A stretch of DNA of 64,000 nucleotides from Elephas maximus indicus (GCF_024166365.1 NC_064822.1:143350823-143414822), one strand, 5' to 3'; shown: positions 12,184 to 22,963, counted from the first letter of the stretch. Numbers and translations are program-made. The notes: a model not told the origin generated them from the sequence alone.

Positions 12184-13030
12184 GGTGAAATATGGGTGTC
12201 ATTGAGCTCACACTTTAAAACTGAGATGCTTAAAACCAAATAAACACAACATCCTTTCTCAAAAAAGCTGGGTACAGCATTAAAAAAAAAAATTGTATTC
12301 TCTGTTTAGATTTCTATCATATGGTTTTACAGTGATCATAGCTTTTACATTTTAAGAAATGTAAGCTATTGTTCCTGATTATCAGTTTTTGAGTTCTAAA
12401 GGTTAGAGAGAACTATAACATAACTTCAGGAGAGTTTAAAATTAAAATTAAGCACAAGAGGCAACTTCTCCATATACTACTTGCATGTAAACTGTTTTCC
12501 ATTTGTAGCTACCATTTCCACATTGCTAGCTACTTGATAACTTACCCATCTTAGAAAAATATAATTATTTTGAAGTTAGAAAACAGAAACTATATTTCAT
12601 CTGATAAACAACAAACCCATATCCCACAAGTATTTTGCTCTACCTGGTTTTGCTAGACTGGTCAAACTTAAAAACAGAAAAGAAATATTAGAGATTTGTC
12701 CCAAGCAAATAGGTCAAATTAGCTTCAAATCTCTTCTCAGAATCAATCTTAGTATGAGTTAGCAAGTGTAACAAATCTCATTTAATCCTTAAAAATCTAA
12801 TTAATTAAAAGTCAAACAAGAGCTAATGTAGGCCTCTTTGACTGAATTCACCATAAAATCCATGGATGACATGACTTGGTTGTATTTTGCATGTTCTTGA
12901 ATTGGTCACTACTTCATCTCAAGGGGCTGTGACTGTATGTATTACAAATGTTATCTTGGCAAGCATAAATATAAATTCATGTTTTCTTAAATAGAGCTCT
13001 ACCATATACCATGCAAGGAATAAAAACATA
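12184..13030. other. No recognised feature
   Basis: AT-rich, non-coding, with no repeat family recognised. Confidence 0.4.
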
Positions 13031-13360
13031 GTGTGTGAATGTCTTTTGTTATATGCCACAACATGGATGAACCTTGAAAATGTTATACTGAGTAAAATCT
13101 GCCAATCACAAAAGGAAAACTATTGTATGATTTCATTGATATGAAATACCTAGAATAGGGAAACATATAGAGATAAGAGTTTAATCACGGATATCAGGGA
13201 CAAGAGGATGTAGTGTAAGAGGAATATGGCAATGGAAATCGCTGATGAGTGCACAATATGATTGATGTAATTGATTTGATTGGAATAGACAATCGAAAAA
13301 TGTTGAACTGGCAAGTGTTGTGTTCTCTATATTTTTACAATAATTAAAAAAAATGTTAGC
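13031..13360 (+). repeat. L1 3' end, old copy
   Basis: CAACATGGATGAACCTTGAA, TACTGAGTAAAATCTGCC, CACAAAAGGAAAACTATTG and TATGATTTCATTGATATGAA are the usual end of L1 ORF2, followed by a decayed 3' UTR ending in AATTAAAAAAAATG. Confidence 0.75.
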
Positions 13361-13681
13361 CTTTGGTATGAGATAATAGGAAACTCTGAGATGATTTAAT
13401 GAAGATTGATGGACTAGAGAAATGAAATTAAGTACACGGCCCAGCAAATATTTAAGGCCACGTTCTATACCTCCAAAGAGGATTAAAGGAGCATAATATT
13501 GAAAGCTTTTACTAAGACTTCGGAAGTCTCAATGGCAACATATTTCTTTTGAAACACTTCTGAACAATTTTAATATGGTCAGTGTGGTAAACCAATTAGG
13601 AAAATTGGTAGGAGTCTGTATTATTGAGGATGGAGGAAAAACTGAGCTAGGTAGTGGAAAGAGTTTCAATGTTATTATTAT

Positions 13682-13824
13682 CAGATGACACAGTGGCTGC
13701 AACGGTGGGCTCAAGCATAACAACAATTATGAGGATGGCGCAAGACTGGGCAGTGTTTGTTCTGTTGTACATAGGGTCACCATGAGTCAGAACTGACTCG
13801 GCAGCACCTAACAACAACAACAAC
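13682..13824 (+). mobile_element. Short RTE 3' insertion with target duplication
   Basis: The 143-bp insert runs from GACACAGTGGCTGCAACGG to CACCTAACAACAACAACAAC. The sequence gttatta occurs immediately before (13671-13677) and after (from 13825), supporting a retrotransposed, strongly 5'-truncated copy. Confidence 0.85.
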
Positions 13825-14237
13825 GTTATTACCAAAAAGGCCACTGAATGAATTCTATAAGGTATATGACCTTTGTATTTGGCATGGATAACAGAGGACA
13901 AAGTTATGGACAAAATGGCCTGTCCATATCCATTTATTTGTATCACGCCATTTTAACTACATAATCCTAGCCCAATGCACCATTATCTCTTGCCTGAATG
14001 ACTATATAATAGCCTCATAATTGCTCTCTGCTTCTACTTTTACACTGTGATAATCCATTCTCTCCATACCAGCCAGAGTGCTGTTTTTAAAACATAAATC
14101 AGATCGTGTCGCTCCTTTGCATTAAAATCTTTGGTTTCCAATGCAATAAAATCTCACTTTCCTCAGTGGCTTACAAAGCTCTCTGTGACTAGCCTCCACC
14201 TATCTCATTCACCTCGTAATAATACACTACTATCCTT

Positions 14238-14449
14238 CTCAAAAGGACCTCTGGCGACACAGCTAAAACACTTAGCTGCTAACTGAAAGGTCAGAGGTTT
14301 GAACCCACCAGTCACTTTCTGGGAAAAAGATGTGGCAATCTGCTTCTGTAAAGATCTGTGGTCTTGAGAACCATATGGGGCAGTTCTACCCTGTCCTACA
14401 GGGTCACTATGAGTTGGAATCAACTCAATGGCAATGGGTTTGGGTTTTG
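14238..14449 (+). repeat. AfroSINE, long subfamily
   Basis: TTAGCTGCTAACTGAAAGGT, GGCAATCTGCTTCTGTAAAG, ATGGGGCAGTTCTACCCTG and GAGTTGGAATCAACTC. It carries the extra segment around TCTGCTTCTGTAAAGAT. Confidence 0.9.
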
Positions 14450-14597
14450 TGTCCTTCTCAGTAACTATTCCTTAACTACCTAACTAGTCCTGCCTTAGGG
14501 CTACTGTTTTCTCCTCTTCTTCTGCTTTTCTTGGATCATCACATGGCTGGCTCCTCCTTGTCATTCAGTCTCAACTTAATATCGCCTACTTCTAAAG

Positions 14598-14740
14598 GTC
14601 TGGAGCCCTGGTAGAGTAGTAGCTTAGAGCCCAGCTGCTAACCAAAAGGTTGGCTGTTCGAATCCACCAGCTGCTCCTTGGAAACCCTATGGGGCAGTTC
14701 TACAATAAGTCAGAATCAACTCGAAGGCGATGGGTTCTCA
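14598..14740 (+). repeat. AfroSINE with internal deletion
   Basis: GGAGCCCTGGTAGAGTAG, GCTGCTAACCAAAAGGTTGG, then GGGGCAGTTCTACAATAAGT. The TCTGTCCTATAGGGTCGCTA block is missing, so GTTCTAC joins the GAGTCAG-type region. Confidence 0.9.
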
Positions 14741-15033
14741 AGGTCTTACCTGGCCACTCAATCTAAAGTAGTCACCTAGCCACTCTCTATCAAAACACTA
14801 TTTTAACTCAGCAAAGCGCTGATCCCAACTGGGTATTTTTATTTACTTGTTGGTTTGTTTATTAACTATCAACTCCAACCAGAATGTAAGCACCATGAAA
14901 GCAAGGACTTGACTTTGTTTATGCTCTTTCTGTAGCCCACTGAACATTGCCTGACACACAGTGGTGTTGAATAATACATATGGTGAAATAAATGTGCTTT
15001 TTACAATGGTATGTGATTTCAGATAAAGACATC

Positions 15034-15349
15034 TGTTTTGGATTGAATTATGTCCCCTAAAAATATGTGTTATAAATCCTAATCTCTATACCTGTGGTTA
15101 TAATCCCATTCGGGAATGGGTTGTCTTTGTTATGCTAATAAGGCAGGGTCAGTATAGAGTGTATCTTGAGTCAATCTCTTTTAAGGAGAGATGGGGAAAG
15201 AAAGATGCCAAGCCACATGAAGACTGTCCAGGAGCAGAAGCTCAAAACAGACAAGGACCTTCCTCCAGGGCTGACAGAGACAAAAAGCCTTCCTAGAGCC
15301 TGCACCCTGGATTTGGACTTCTAGCCTCCTAAATTGTGAGAAAGTAAAC
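15034..15349 (+). mobile_element. MaLR-like LTR, 3'-truncated
   Basis: It starts TGTTTTGGATTGAATTATG, then GTTATAATCCCATTCGGGAA, and ends in GATTTGGACTTCTAGCCTCC and GTGAGAAAGTAAACC before AfroSINE sequence replaces its terminus. It shares a GGGAATGGGTTGTCTT block with 40222-40606. It lies 0.5 kb below the LIN7A stop, so it could be in the 3' UTR or just beyond. Confidence 0.78.
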
Positions 15350-15426
15350 CTTAGGCGGCAGTTCTGCTCTGTCCTATAGGGTCACTATGAGTCTGAATCA
15401 ACAGGGTTTGTTGTTTTTGGTTTGGA
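15350..15426 (+). repeat. AfroSINE 3' fragment
   Basis: GGCGGCAGTTCTGCTCTGTC, CTATAGGGTCACTATGAGTC and a GGGTTTGTTGTTTTTGG tail. Confidence 0.85.
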
Positions 15427-15682
15427 GGTGATATTCAGTTGTGCCATTTGTACATACTCCAAAGGGAACTGGCCAAGGAGAGTTGGGGTTGGAATCTAGC
15501 ACATACTCATCTCACCTGGTCATGTAGCTGAGGATCTGGGTTTGTACAGAGGTATTTTTTCTACTTGGTATAAAGCTATGATATAGTCTGTAGCTGCCCT
15601 TCCAAAGTCTATTGTCTTCCAAAATATCTTATATTTGGGGGGAATATGGCTAAAGGACATAAAATAAGCAACTATTTTGTTT

Positions 15683-15745
15683 ATGGAGCCCTGGAGCAGT
15701 GGTTAAGAGCTACGGCTGCAGAATCTGCCAACCACTCTGACAGAA
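15683..15745 (+). repeat. AfroSINE 5' fragment
   Basis: TGGAGCCCTGGAGCAGTGG then TTAAGAGCTACGGCTGC. The body is then lost. It lies about 120 bp below the LIN7A stop codon, so it is probably transcribed in antisense within the LIN7A 3' UTR. Confidence 0.8.
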
Positions 15746-15860
15746 TTGTTTTTTTTGTGTGTGTTTGGTTTTGTTTGGATTATTAAATTCAGTGATTTTG
15801 TTTCAGCTAAAAAGCTATATAAAGAGTAATCATTTCCTTTGAGAATAAGGCACTTTTCAC

Positions 15861-16079
15861 CTAAGACATGTGGTTCTGCTGTGTTTGTTGCTGCTGCTGC
15901 TGTTGCTGCTGTTGAATTAGCAATTGCTGCTGCTGCCGGCGCCGGGCTGTCCGTAGCTTCTCAAATCGAGCTTCCATTTCTTCCAGGACTTTTGGAGTAT
16001 ACCGCACCACCAGTTTGACACTGTCCTTAGCAGCCTTGAGTAGTTCCACCGCCTTCTCATGGTGTTCTCCTTCCACACT
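15861..16079 (-). CDS. LIN7A: LIN7A terminal coding exon, end of PDZ and glutamine-rich tail
   Basis: This 219-bp exon encodes the last 72 residues plus a TAG stop at 15861-15863. It starts [18 protein letters not shown], the PDZ helix B region. The histidine at the helix start marks a class I PDZ, which by family knowledge prefers S/T-x-hydrophobic C-termini. After [19 protein letters not shown] comes a basic segment (RTARRR), two glutamine runs of four and ten residues around LLI, and the end TQQNHMS. The long glutamine run and this ending distinguish LIN7A from LIN7B and LIN7C. The acceptor is tgtctttcag|AGT, phase 0. The three exons total 166 codons, and 67 upstream residues would complete the expected 233. 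The 3' UTR continues to lower coordinates. Confidence 0.97.
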   Translation of the reverse strand, partial: SVEGEHHEKAVELLKAAKDSVKLVVRYTPKVLEEMEARFEKLRTARRRQQQQLLIQQQQQQQQQQTQQNHMS

Positions 16080-16541
16080 CTGAAAGACAATTAATGACAC
16101 GAAAGACATCTCTTAAGGGGGAGAGCTTCAATGTTCTCTTCCCTAAGAGACAAATCTGAAAATAGTATCAGATTAAAATCCCAAAGATTGAAATTTCAAG
16201 AAAGCATGACAGCACACCCATATTTTTTGAGAGGCACTTTGCAAACTTATTCAAACTTGAATCTTTATTCTGTGAATTTTCCAAGTATCATCTTTATCCC
16301 CAATTAACTGATTTAACTTGAAGTTCCATGACTCTTTCTTGTGTCTGACTTCAGACTGTGCAGGAGTAAGTAGCTATGGAACGATCAAAAGGCCAACTGT
16401 CTCTTTCCCATGGAAACGAATGCTTGAAGACTTTCTGGACTGCCAGAAAGCAACACCTCTAAAAGACTTCTAACCAATTTAACTTCACTGTAGTCTTGGT
16501 ATTTTAAATATCCTGATGGACATACTTTGCAAAAAAATATA

Positions 16542-16702
16542 CAGGGTGCCCAGTTAAATTTTAACTTCAAATAAACAATGAATAAGTTTTTTAGTATATG
16601 TATGTCCCATACGATACTTGGGGCTTACATTACTAAAAAAAAAAAAATCTATCCTTCAGTAACTGGAAATGCAAATTTAGCTGTAATTTATCTGGCAACC
16701 CC
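16542..16702 (+). mobile_element. hAT-type MITE, unresolved family
   Basis: It begins CAGGGTGCCCAG and ends CTGGCAACCCC, forming imperfect terminal inverted repeats. GTATGTCCCATACGATACTTG lies near the centre. This layout is typical of a non-autonomous hAT-like element. The family name is not certain. Confidence 0.55.
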
Positions 16703-16908
16703 ATCGAGTAAGAACTTTGATAATCAACCTATCCATATGCGTGATAACATCATTGGCAAAATTTTCAAAAATTATTTTGGTTTGAATATAATCAATTGAT
16801 ATGAACACCGTATCCTTTATGTTGTCATGTATCTCCTACGAGTATCTCCAAATAACAGTTTTTGCAAAACACTTCACAGTTTCAAAGTGAAATATGGTAT
16901 AGTTTATA

Positions 16909-17130
16909 CAGTAGTCCCCCCTTATCTGTGGGGGATATGTTTCAAGACCTCCCGTGGATGCCGGAAAACACGGATTTGTCCCATACATACATACATACAT
17001 ATGATAAAGTTTAATTTATAAATTATGCATAGTAAGAGTAACAATAATAACTAATAATAAAATAGAACAATTATAACAATATAGAAAAACTAGTGTAATT
17101 TTTCTAGAGGGTACTATTGCTATCCATTGA
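16909..17130 (+). mobile_element. Tigger-type MITE (MER8-like)
   Basis: CAGTAGTCCCCCCTTATCTG, GGGGGATATGTTTCAAGACC and GTGGATGCCGGAAAACACGG, followed by a TATGATAAAGTTTAATTTAT region. A TA precedes the element, as expected for mariner/Tigger insertion. The right end is unclear. A (CATA)n run lies at about 16984-16999. Confidence 0.72.
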
Positions 17131-18287
17131 GTAAACCCTTTATAATTCAGTAATTTTACTTTCAAAGAAATTTTCTAAGGACATAATCAGATATGCACAC
17201 ACACCTAACAAAAAATAAATCAATCCTTGGCTTTGAGTTTCAAAATAGTCTTTGAGCATTATGGCAGAGAAAATAATCAAGCAAACTGCATCTACTAGGA
17301 GTAAACACAAAGCTGATTCTTTTCCTAGATCCCCTAAAGATTCTCCAGGTTGGGATCAGGGAGGATCAAGAGTTGTAAGCAGATATCTTAGAACCCTAGA
17401 AAAGGAGACCCTGCTTCCTGCCCCAGTCAGCTGATCCCCAAGGCAGATGACATGATCCCTAATTTATAAGATTGAATTGCAAAGACCTTCTTGCCTTGCT
17501 TTCTAGGTAAAGCCTTGGCAAGGCAGGAAAACTCTAGAGAAGAAATCGTTGTGTGATGGGATAGACAGGGACTGAGATAGGCTTAAAGACTGCTGGTACA
17601 CCTAAGAATGGCTCTGTAGGGGCAGAGGGAGTTAACAGGATCTGAAGCACTCTTACTCCTGTGAGGAAAGAAAAATAAACATTGATCTCCGTGGGCTATC
17701 CTTAAGGCGAGACTGAGTCATCTACATCTCAATGGAAACCAGTAGGAACACTGGATGACCAAGGACCAAGATCTCCCCAATGTCTGCAGTGCTTTGAGAC
17801 TTGCTACGTACGTAACCCAGAGAACAGACGCAATATCTGGTAAAGAGGGAAGAAACCCTGAATTGAATGAGATGACATTTTTATAACCCTAGCAGAAGGG
17901 AGACTCAAATGTATATTAAATTGAGTTACAGAAAAAAAAAAAAAAGTACATTTCAAGCACACATTAATTATATCGAGTTTCATAATTACTATTATAAAGA
18001 TTAGGAAATTTAAGAGATTGTGTTCAAGTCTTATAAGTGCTTCAGAAAGGTGAACGTCGACTGAGAAAAAAAGGCTTTGAATTTAGAGGAGGGTGTCATC
18101 AGGGGCCTGGAAGATCACCACTTTGGTCACTTGTCAGAGTAGAAGGCAGATACTAACATTTTAAGAAATGGCTGTGGTGAGCCCTGGAGGCAATTTATAT
18201 AACCACTCCTTCAGTAAATCCAGCTAAATAGAGAGCAAGGGGTTATAATAGCCTCTGGGAAGACTGAATTTTTAACTGTGGCTGAAC
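17131..18287. other. No recognised feature
   Basis: Intronic, non-coding. An A-run lies near 17932-17945. No repeat family is recognised. Confidence 0.4.
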
Positions 18288-18479
18288 CTGTTGCCGTAGA
18301 GTGGATTCTGACTCATAACGACCCCGTAGGACAGGGCAGAACTGCCCCATAGAGTTTCCAAGGAGTGCCTGGAGGATTTAAACTGCTGACCTCTTTTTTT
18401 TGGTTAGTAGGAAAAAAAAAAAAAATTTTTTTTTTTTTTTTTAACCGTAGCACCTAACCACTTCACCACCAGGGCTTCC
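18288..18479 (-). repeat. AfroSINE containing an A14/T17 palindrome
   Basis: GTTGCCGTAGAGTGGATTC, GTAGGACAGGGCAGAACTGC, CAAGGAGTGCCTGGAGGATT and CACCACCAGGGCTTCC identify the SINE. Between TTGGTTAGTAGG and AACCGTAGC, 14 As (18412-18425) and then 17 Ts (18426-18442) are inserted. Confidence 0.88.
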
Positions 18480-19068
18480 ATCTGTCCTGAAGCCTGGAGA
18501 AAATCAGTTTGTTCACTGGTGAACTCATTCTTTTAATTACTCATTCAGTCATTGGCTTATTCAATAGACATTTATTAAGTATTTATCCTACTAGATGTAT
18601 TCTACTAAATTCCTTGGGATAACATGAAAGACAGGGAAAAACTCTGATAATTTTGTCTAATATAAAGCCTCTTTTCAATATGTTTGTAATTTCTTTGTAA
18701 TTTGCCCCAAGGTGATTTTGTAAATGTATGGAATTTTTCTTCAAAAAAACCTTGGTGATTTGGTTATCCATGCCCATGTCTAATTTCTTTTTTTACATTA
18801 AAGCTGACATGTTTATTTGTTTTAATAACAATGGTTCACCCGTTTCCCAGGCCAGATGATTAGTCTCCAGACTTTTTTTTTTTTTCTTTTTACAGGGTTG
18901 GAAATTCTAGGTCAGAACTTTAGAGGCCTATTATCTCCACTTAGGCATTATGCCTGCAATTCAGCCTTGCCACAGCGGGGCTGTGGTACTGATACATGGA
19001 ACCATTGAGCTCTTACCGCCAGGGTGAACAATTGAGAGAAATATGCCAGCCCTGCAGAATTGGCAGGG

Positions 19069-19313
19069 CTACTTACATTACTTTGGACATCAGGAGGGAC
19101 CAGGCCCTGGAGAAGGACATCATGCTTGGTAAAGCAGAGGGTCAGTGAGAAGAGAGGAAGACCCTTGCCAAGCTGATTTGACACAGTGGCTACAGAGATG
19201 GGCTCAAACATAGCAACGATTGTGAGGATGGCACAGGACCGGATAGCTTTCCTTCTGTTGTACATGGGGTTGCTATGAGTCAGAACTGACTTGAAGGCAC
19301 CTGACAACTTACA
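19069..19313 (+). mobile_element. RTE 3' end
   Basis: ACTTTGGACATCAGGAGGG, GGAGAAGGACATCATGCTTGG, ACACAGTGGCTACAGAGATG, TTGTACATGGGGTTGCTATG and CACCTGACAACTTA. It is 5'-truncated. Confidence 0.88.
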
Positions 19314-19619
19314 CCCTCTTTCACCTTCAGCTCTGCTGCTCCTCACAGAGTTAGCAATTTATAAAAAGCAGACTCTCTGGTTTTCAAATCAGTCTTGATT
19401 TATTCCCACATCCTGAATTCTATCTAGAATTTTGGCCTTGATGCTTTATTTCTGGTATAGATGATGACTCAGATTCTCTCTGGGCCTCAACTGGGGCCTG
19501 GTTTGACTGCCCTGTCATCTTTCCCAGCGGGACACAAAACCATCCTGTGGTACCTGAGCAGATACTCATACTTTTCCTTTTCTACTACTAAAAATGCTTT
19601 ATTAATACAAATTATATTA

Positions 19620-19924
19620 CAGGTAGTCCCTAACTTATGATGTGTTAGAGTTATGATGAACTTCACTTACGATCGTCCTTTTTTTTTGGTACATCTGATT
19701 GTTAGTAATATGTATTATATACAATATTGCAGGGTATAATTTGCCGATGTTATCATTTTCATAACAACCCCCAAAGACAAAGATTGGATTTATAAAAATA
19801 CTGATAAATAAAAAGCAATAATAAGAAAAACTAAAAATAACAAATGAGGTATTCAACTTATGTCAGAACTGACTTAAAATGGAGTCATAAGAATGGAACC
19901 CCATCATAAGTTAGGGACTACCTG
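19620..19924. mobile_element. Non-autonomous Tigger-like element with long terminal inverted repeats
   Basis: CAGGTAGTCCCTAACTTATG (from 19620) is the reverse complement of the terminal CATAAGTTAGGGACTACCTG (to 19924). A TA (19618-19619) precedes it and CA follows, compatible with a decayed TA target duplication. The interior is AT-rich and non-coding, 305 bp in all. Confidence 0.85.
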
Positions 19925-20436
19925 CATTTGACAATATAATAGAAACTAAGAGGTTAATTTTAGGGAGAGATTTGAAGCAATGCAAGCACGTTTTAATATT
20001 ATTTTTAACACTCCTTAATTTTTTAAAAATTGTTTCAGAACAGGTCTTAACTTTTGTCTTAAGAAATGTTCTGAGTAGCCTTTTTTCACTGGCTTTTGCC
20101 AAATTTATAAATACTTTTGAGCGCATACATTTGTCTCAACCTATTGTTGATTTCTGCAGTGCTTTGAGTCCCTCCGTACAATTTCTGATGGGAATAAAAG
20201 GCAGTTTACTCTCCTCCTTCCTTTCCCTTTTAATGTAAGAACAGAAAAGCAGAGCACCTTCCCATGGCGATCTCTTCCCATGCACAAAAAAGTGGCCAGA
20301 ACATCCACTCAGGATATACCTGTTGATGTGCAAATATTTGTTAGAAGGTATTCCTGGAGCTCTGAAGGTTTATTTCCTATTCCTGCTTTTTTATGTAATC
20401 TGTTTCTCATTTTAATGAAAGCATGTCTTATTTCTA

Positions 20437-20644
20437 GGAGCCCTGGTGGTGCAACAGTTAAAGGCTTTGCTGCTAATCAAAAGACTGGCAGTTTAAACAC
20501 GCCAGCCGCTCTGCAGGAGAACAGATCTGGCAAGCTGCCCTCTCAAAGATTACAGCCTAGGAAACCTTATGGGGCAGTTGTACTGTGCCATACAGGGTCT
20601 CAATGAGTCAGAATCGACTCCACGACAGAAGAACAACAACAACA
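20437..20644 (+). repeat. AfroSINE with RTE-type (AAC)n tail
   Basis: AGGAGCCCTGGTGGTGCAAC, GCTGCTAATCAAAAGACTGG, AAGATTACAGCCTAGGAAAC, GGTCTCAATGAGTCAGAATC and an AACAACAACAAC end. Confidence 0.92.
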
Positions 20645-21809
20645 TGTCTTATTCCTAGCTAAAATTTAAAACCATGTTTTGAAATATAATAGGTTATTTG
20701 TAAGCAGTTATTTTTATCAAAGCTGTATACATAAGCCTCCCTGATTCAGGAACTGTCCTTTACAGTAATTAGCTCTGTTTGAGCAATCACTGAAAGCTTG
20801 CTGCATCAGCTTTCCATATACAAAGAGAATATGGTACTTATTGTGATTTGAGAAGACCTAGGAAGACTCCCAGTTATAAAAGTGAACCCTCTCCTCGATT
20901 TAAAATCTGAAATACTAAATTTTTAGGTTTCATTCCCTTGCTTCAAGAGTTTTGTTTAACCTACTGCAAGTTGAGAAAGTCATTATCATGAATTAATTTA
21001 ACAAGTCTTCCCAACAAAACATCTAGTTAAAGTTGAATTCTATAAAGAAGGTGAGGGGTGGTAAAAAAAGCAAAGAGACACTAGGTACCCAGGAAATATT
21101 CAGAACAAGAGAAAAAGAAAAGAAAACTAGGGTAGCTATGAACATTCACGGAAATGAATTAAAATGCACTAAGAGACACTCTCATCCTAAAATATTTCTG
21201 CTGCTAAATCTTTTTTTTTTAAAAACACATTGAAATCAATAGGGGAAGGAGAATAAAAATAATTTTAGTATCGTGTCCAATGTTCATAAATATAAGTCAT
21301 TAAAATACTAAACTGATGTAAAAGCATAAGAACTGGATCTCCTATCATGTTAATATGTAAAGGAATTTATTTTCATTCAGGAAGCTGGGGAAAAACAGCT
21401 AAGTAAATAACCAGATGCATACTTGTTTCATCAGCAGTTTCATGGAATAGTAAGTTCTAGCAAACTCAAAGTTAGTTAATTTGATGGATGTTTAGCAAAT
21501 ATCCAGGGAAAACAACTTTTAAACCTGGCTGTGTTCTGAGCTTTCAATAGTTTTTCTGTTTCTACATCGGGTGACATTTCAAAATGGCTGCTATTTCTTG
21601 GTAAACTGCTTTGGATTGCATTGTATACCTGACTTTGCCCATGACATATGCTCTCTCTCCCCTGCGATAGAGAAACAAGTTAAATTTTGAACCTGGCTAG
21701 ACTTCAGGCGGAAGAAATGCCTGTGGAAGAAATTTCTAATCTGTGAACAATGAGTTTCCAAATGGTTCATGCCCAGGTCCTTAGGCAGGTCTATCTCTGT
21801 GGAGATTAA
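20645..21809. other. No recognised feature
   Basis: Intronic, AT-rich. No exon or repeat family is recognised. Confidence 0.4.
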
Positions 21810-21887
21810 ACCAAAACCCAAGCCAAACCCACTGCCATCGAGTAGACTCTGACTCATAGTGACACCATTAAAAAAAAAAAAAAATTG
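21810..21887 (-). repeat. AfroSINE 3' fragment
   Basis: ACCAAAACCCAAGCCAAACC, CACTGCCATCGAGTAGACTC and TGACTCATAGTGACACC, ending in an A-run. Confidence 0.85.
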
Positions 21888-22232
21888 CAGTTCAGCTGAT
21901 AGCAACGCTACCCATTGCTGTAGAGTCAACCCCAACTCACAGAGACCCTATAGGACAGACTAGTCCTGCCCCCATAGGGTTTCCAAGGCTGTAATCTTTA
22001 CGGAAACCCTGGTGGCAGAGTGGTTAAGTGCAACAGCTGCTAACCAAAAGGTCGTCAGTTCAAATCCACCAGGTGCTCCTTGGAAACTCTTTGGGGCAGT
22101 TCTACTCTGACCTGTAGGGTCGCTATGAGTCGGAATCGACTTGGTGGCAACAGATTTGGTTTTTGGTTTAATCTTTGTGGAAGCAGACTGCCATAACCTT
22201 TTGGTTACTTGTCGAACGTTTAGCCACAATTT
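21888..22232 (-). repeat. AfroSINE split by a second AfroSINE
   Basis: The left part reads CATTGCTGTAGAGTCAACCC, CTATAGGACAGACTAGTCC and CCAAGGCTGTAATCTTTACG. The right part resumes AATCTTTGTGGAAGCAGACTG and ACCTTTTGGTTACTTG. The insert 22003-22169 is flanked by aatcttt on both sides (21993-21999 and 22170-22176). Confidence 0.9.
22003..22169 (+). repeat. AfroSINE nested in an opposite AfroSINE
   Basis: GAAACCCTGGTGGCAGAGTGG, GCTGCTAACCAAAAGGTCG, CACCAGGTGCTCCTTGGAAA and ATGAGTCGGAATCGACTTGG with a GATTTGGTTTTTGG tail. The 7-bp target duplication is aatcttt. Confidence 0.94.
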
Positions 22233-22336
22233 GCTCCTGTAAAGATTTATAACTTAGGAAAACCCTAAGGGGCAGTTCTACTCTCTCCTATAGGGTCAGT
22301 ATGAATCAGAATTGACTCAATGGCACACAACAACAT
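22233..22336 (+). repeat. AfroSINE 3' half
   Basis: GCTCCTGTAAAGATTTATAAC, AAGGGGCAGTTCTACTCTC, GAATCAGAATTGACTCAATGG and ACACAACAACA. Confidence 0.88.
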
Positions 22337-22462
22337 AGCCAGACATAAACCTACCCCTTTTCCACAGAGGTGACAGTGATAGTTCATTTTGCTCTTATGC
22401 TAGCTTTGATTTCATTTCATTAAAATATTTTGATATTGTTTTATTTTAAAAGCTCCGCCCCC

Positions 22463-22664
22463 GCATGTTTTTCTTTGTTGTGGAGTTGATTCCAACTCAT
22501 GGAGGTCCCATGTGTTAAAGAGCAGAACTGCTCCACGGAGTTTTCTTGGCTGTAATCTTTAAGGAGTAGATTGCCAGGAAGTTTCTTCCATGATAACACT
22601 GGGTGAGTTCAAACCACCAACTTTGGGTTAGTCGAGTGTAAACCAGTGGAGCCACCTAGGGACC
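22463..22664 (-). repeat. AfroSINE, long subfamily, diverged
   Basis: TTGTTGTGGAGTTGATTCC, CAGAACTGCTCCACGGAG, GGCTGTAATCTTTAAGGAG, AGATTGCCAGGAAG and GGAGCCACCTAGGGACC. Confidence 0.85.
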
Positions 22665-22963
22665 TTTTCCCACCAATAACCATTTCCAAAATAAAAACGC
22701 TCAATTGCTACCAAGTTTCCTGTGGTTTTCAAAATGTAGTGCTTCTGGACTTTTTAATAAAACAATCACTCTTGATTTACTAATTTTTAGAGTAATGAGA
22801 CAAATTTTGCATTCTCCTTGAAATGGGAAATTTGGTTAGAAGCTACTTTATTCTGTTTTTTTTCTTTCAAAAGTGCAGCTCATAGAGCCAGCTGCTTTTG
22901 TCTGAAGCAATGCTTATTTTTTGACTGGACATTCTCTGTGTGTGTATGTGCATACATACATAC

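Larger units (their letters stand above)
13985..15000 (+). repeat. Ancient LINE 3' end (L1M/L2 type), split by two SINEs
   Basis: The blocks CTTGCCTGAATGACTATATA, ATACCAGCCAGAGTGCTG, AAACATAAATCAGATCGTG, CCAACCAGAATGTAAGCACC and GAAAGCAAGGACTTGAC are typical of a family ending in a TATTGAATAA-like stretch. Two AfroSINEs (14238-14449, 14598-14740) interrupt it. I cannot assign the subfamily with certainty. Confidence 0.65.

Noticed and set aside
14838..14863. Reverse AATAAA signals as the LIN7A polyadenylation site
   Set aside because: Two candidates lie in an old LINE relic, and there is no supporting downstream element or homology, so the 3' end cannot be fixed.
18948..19346. 132-codon open frame on the minus strand
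   Set aside because: It mostly covers the reverse of an RTE 3' end. No conserved motif was seen.
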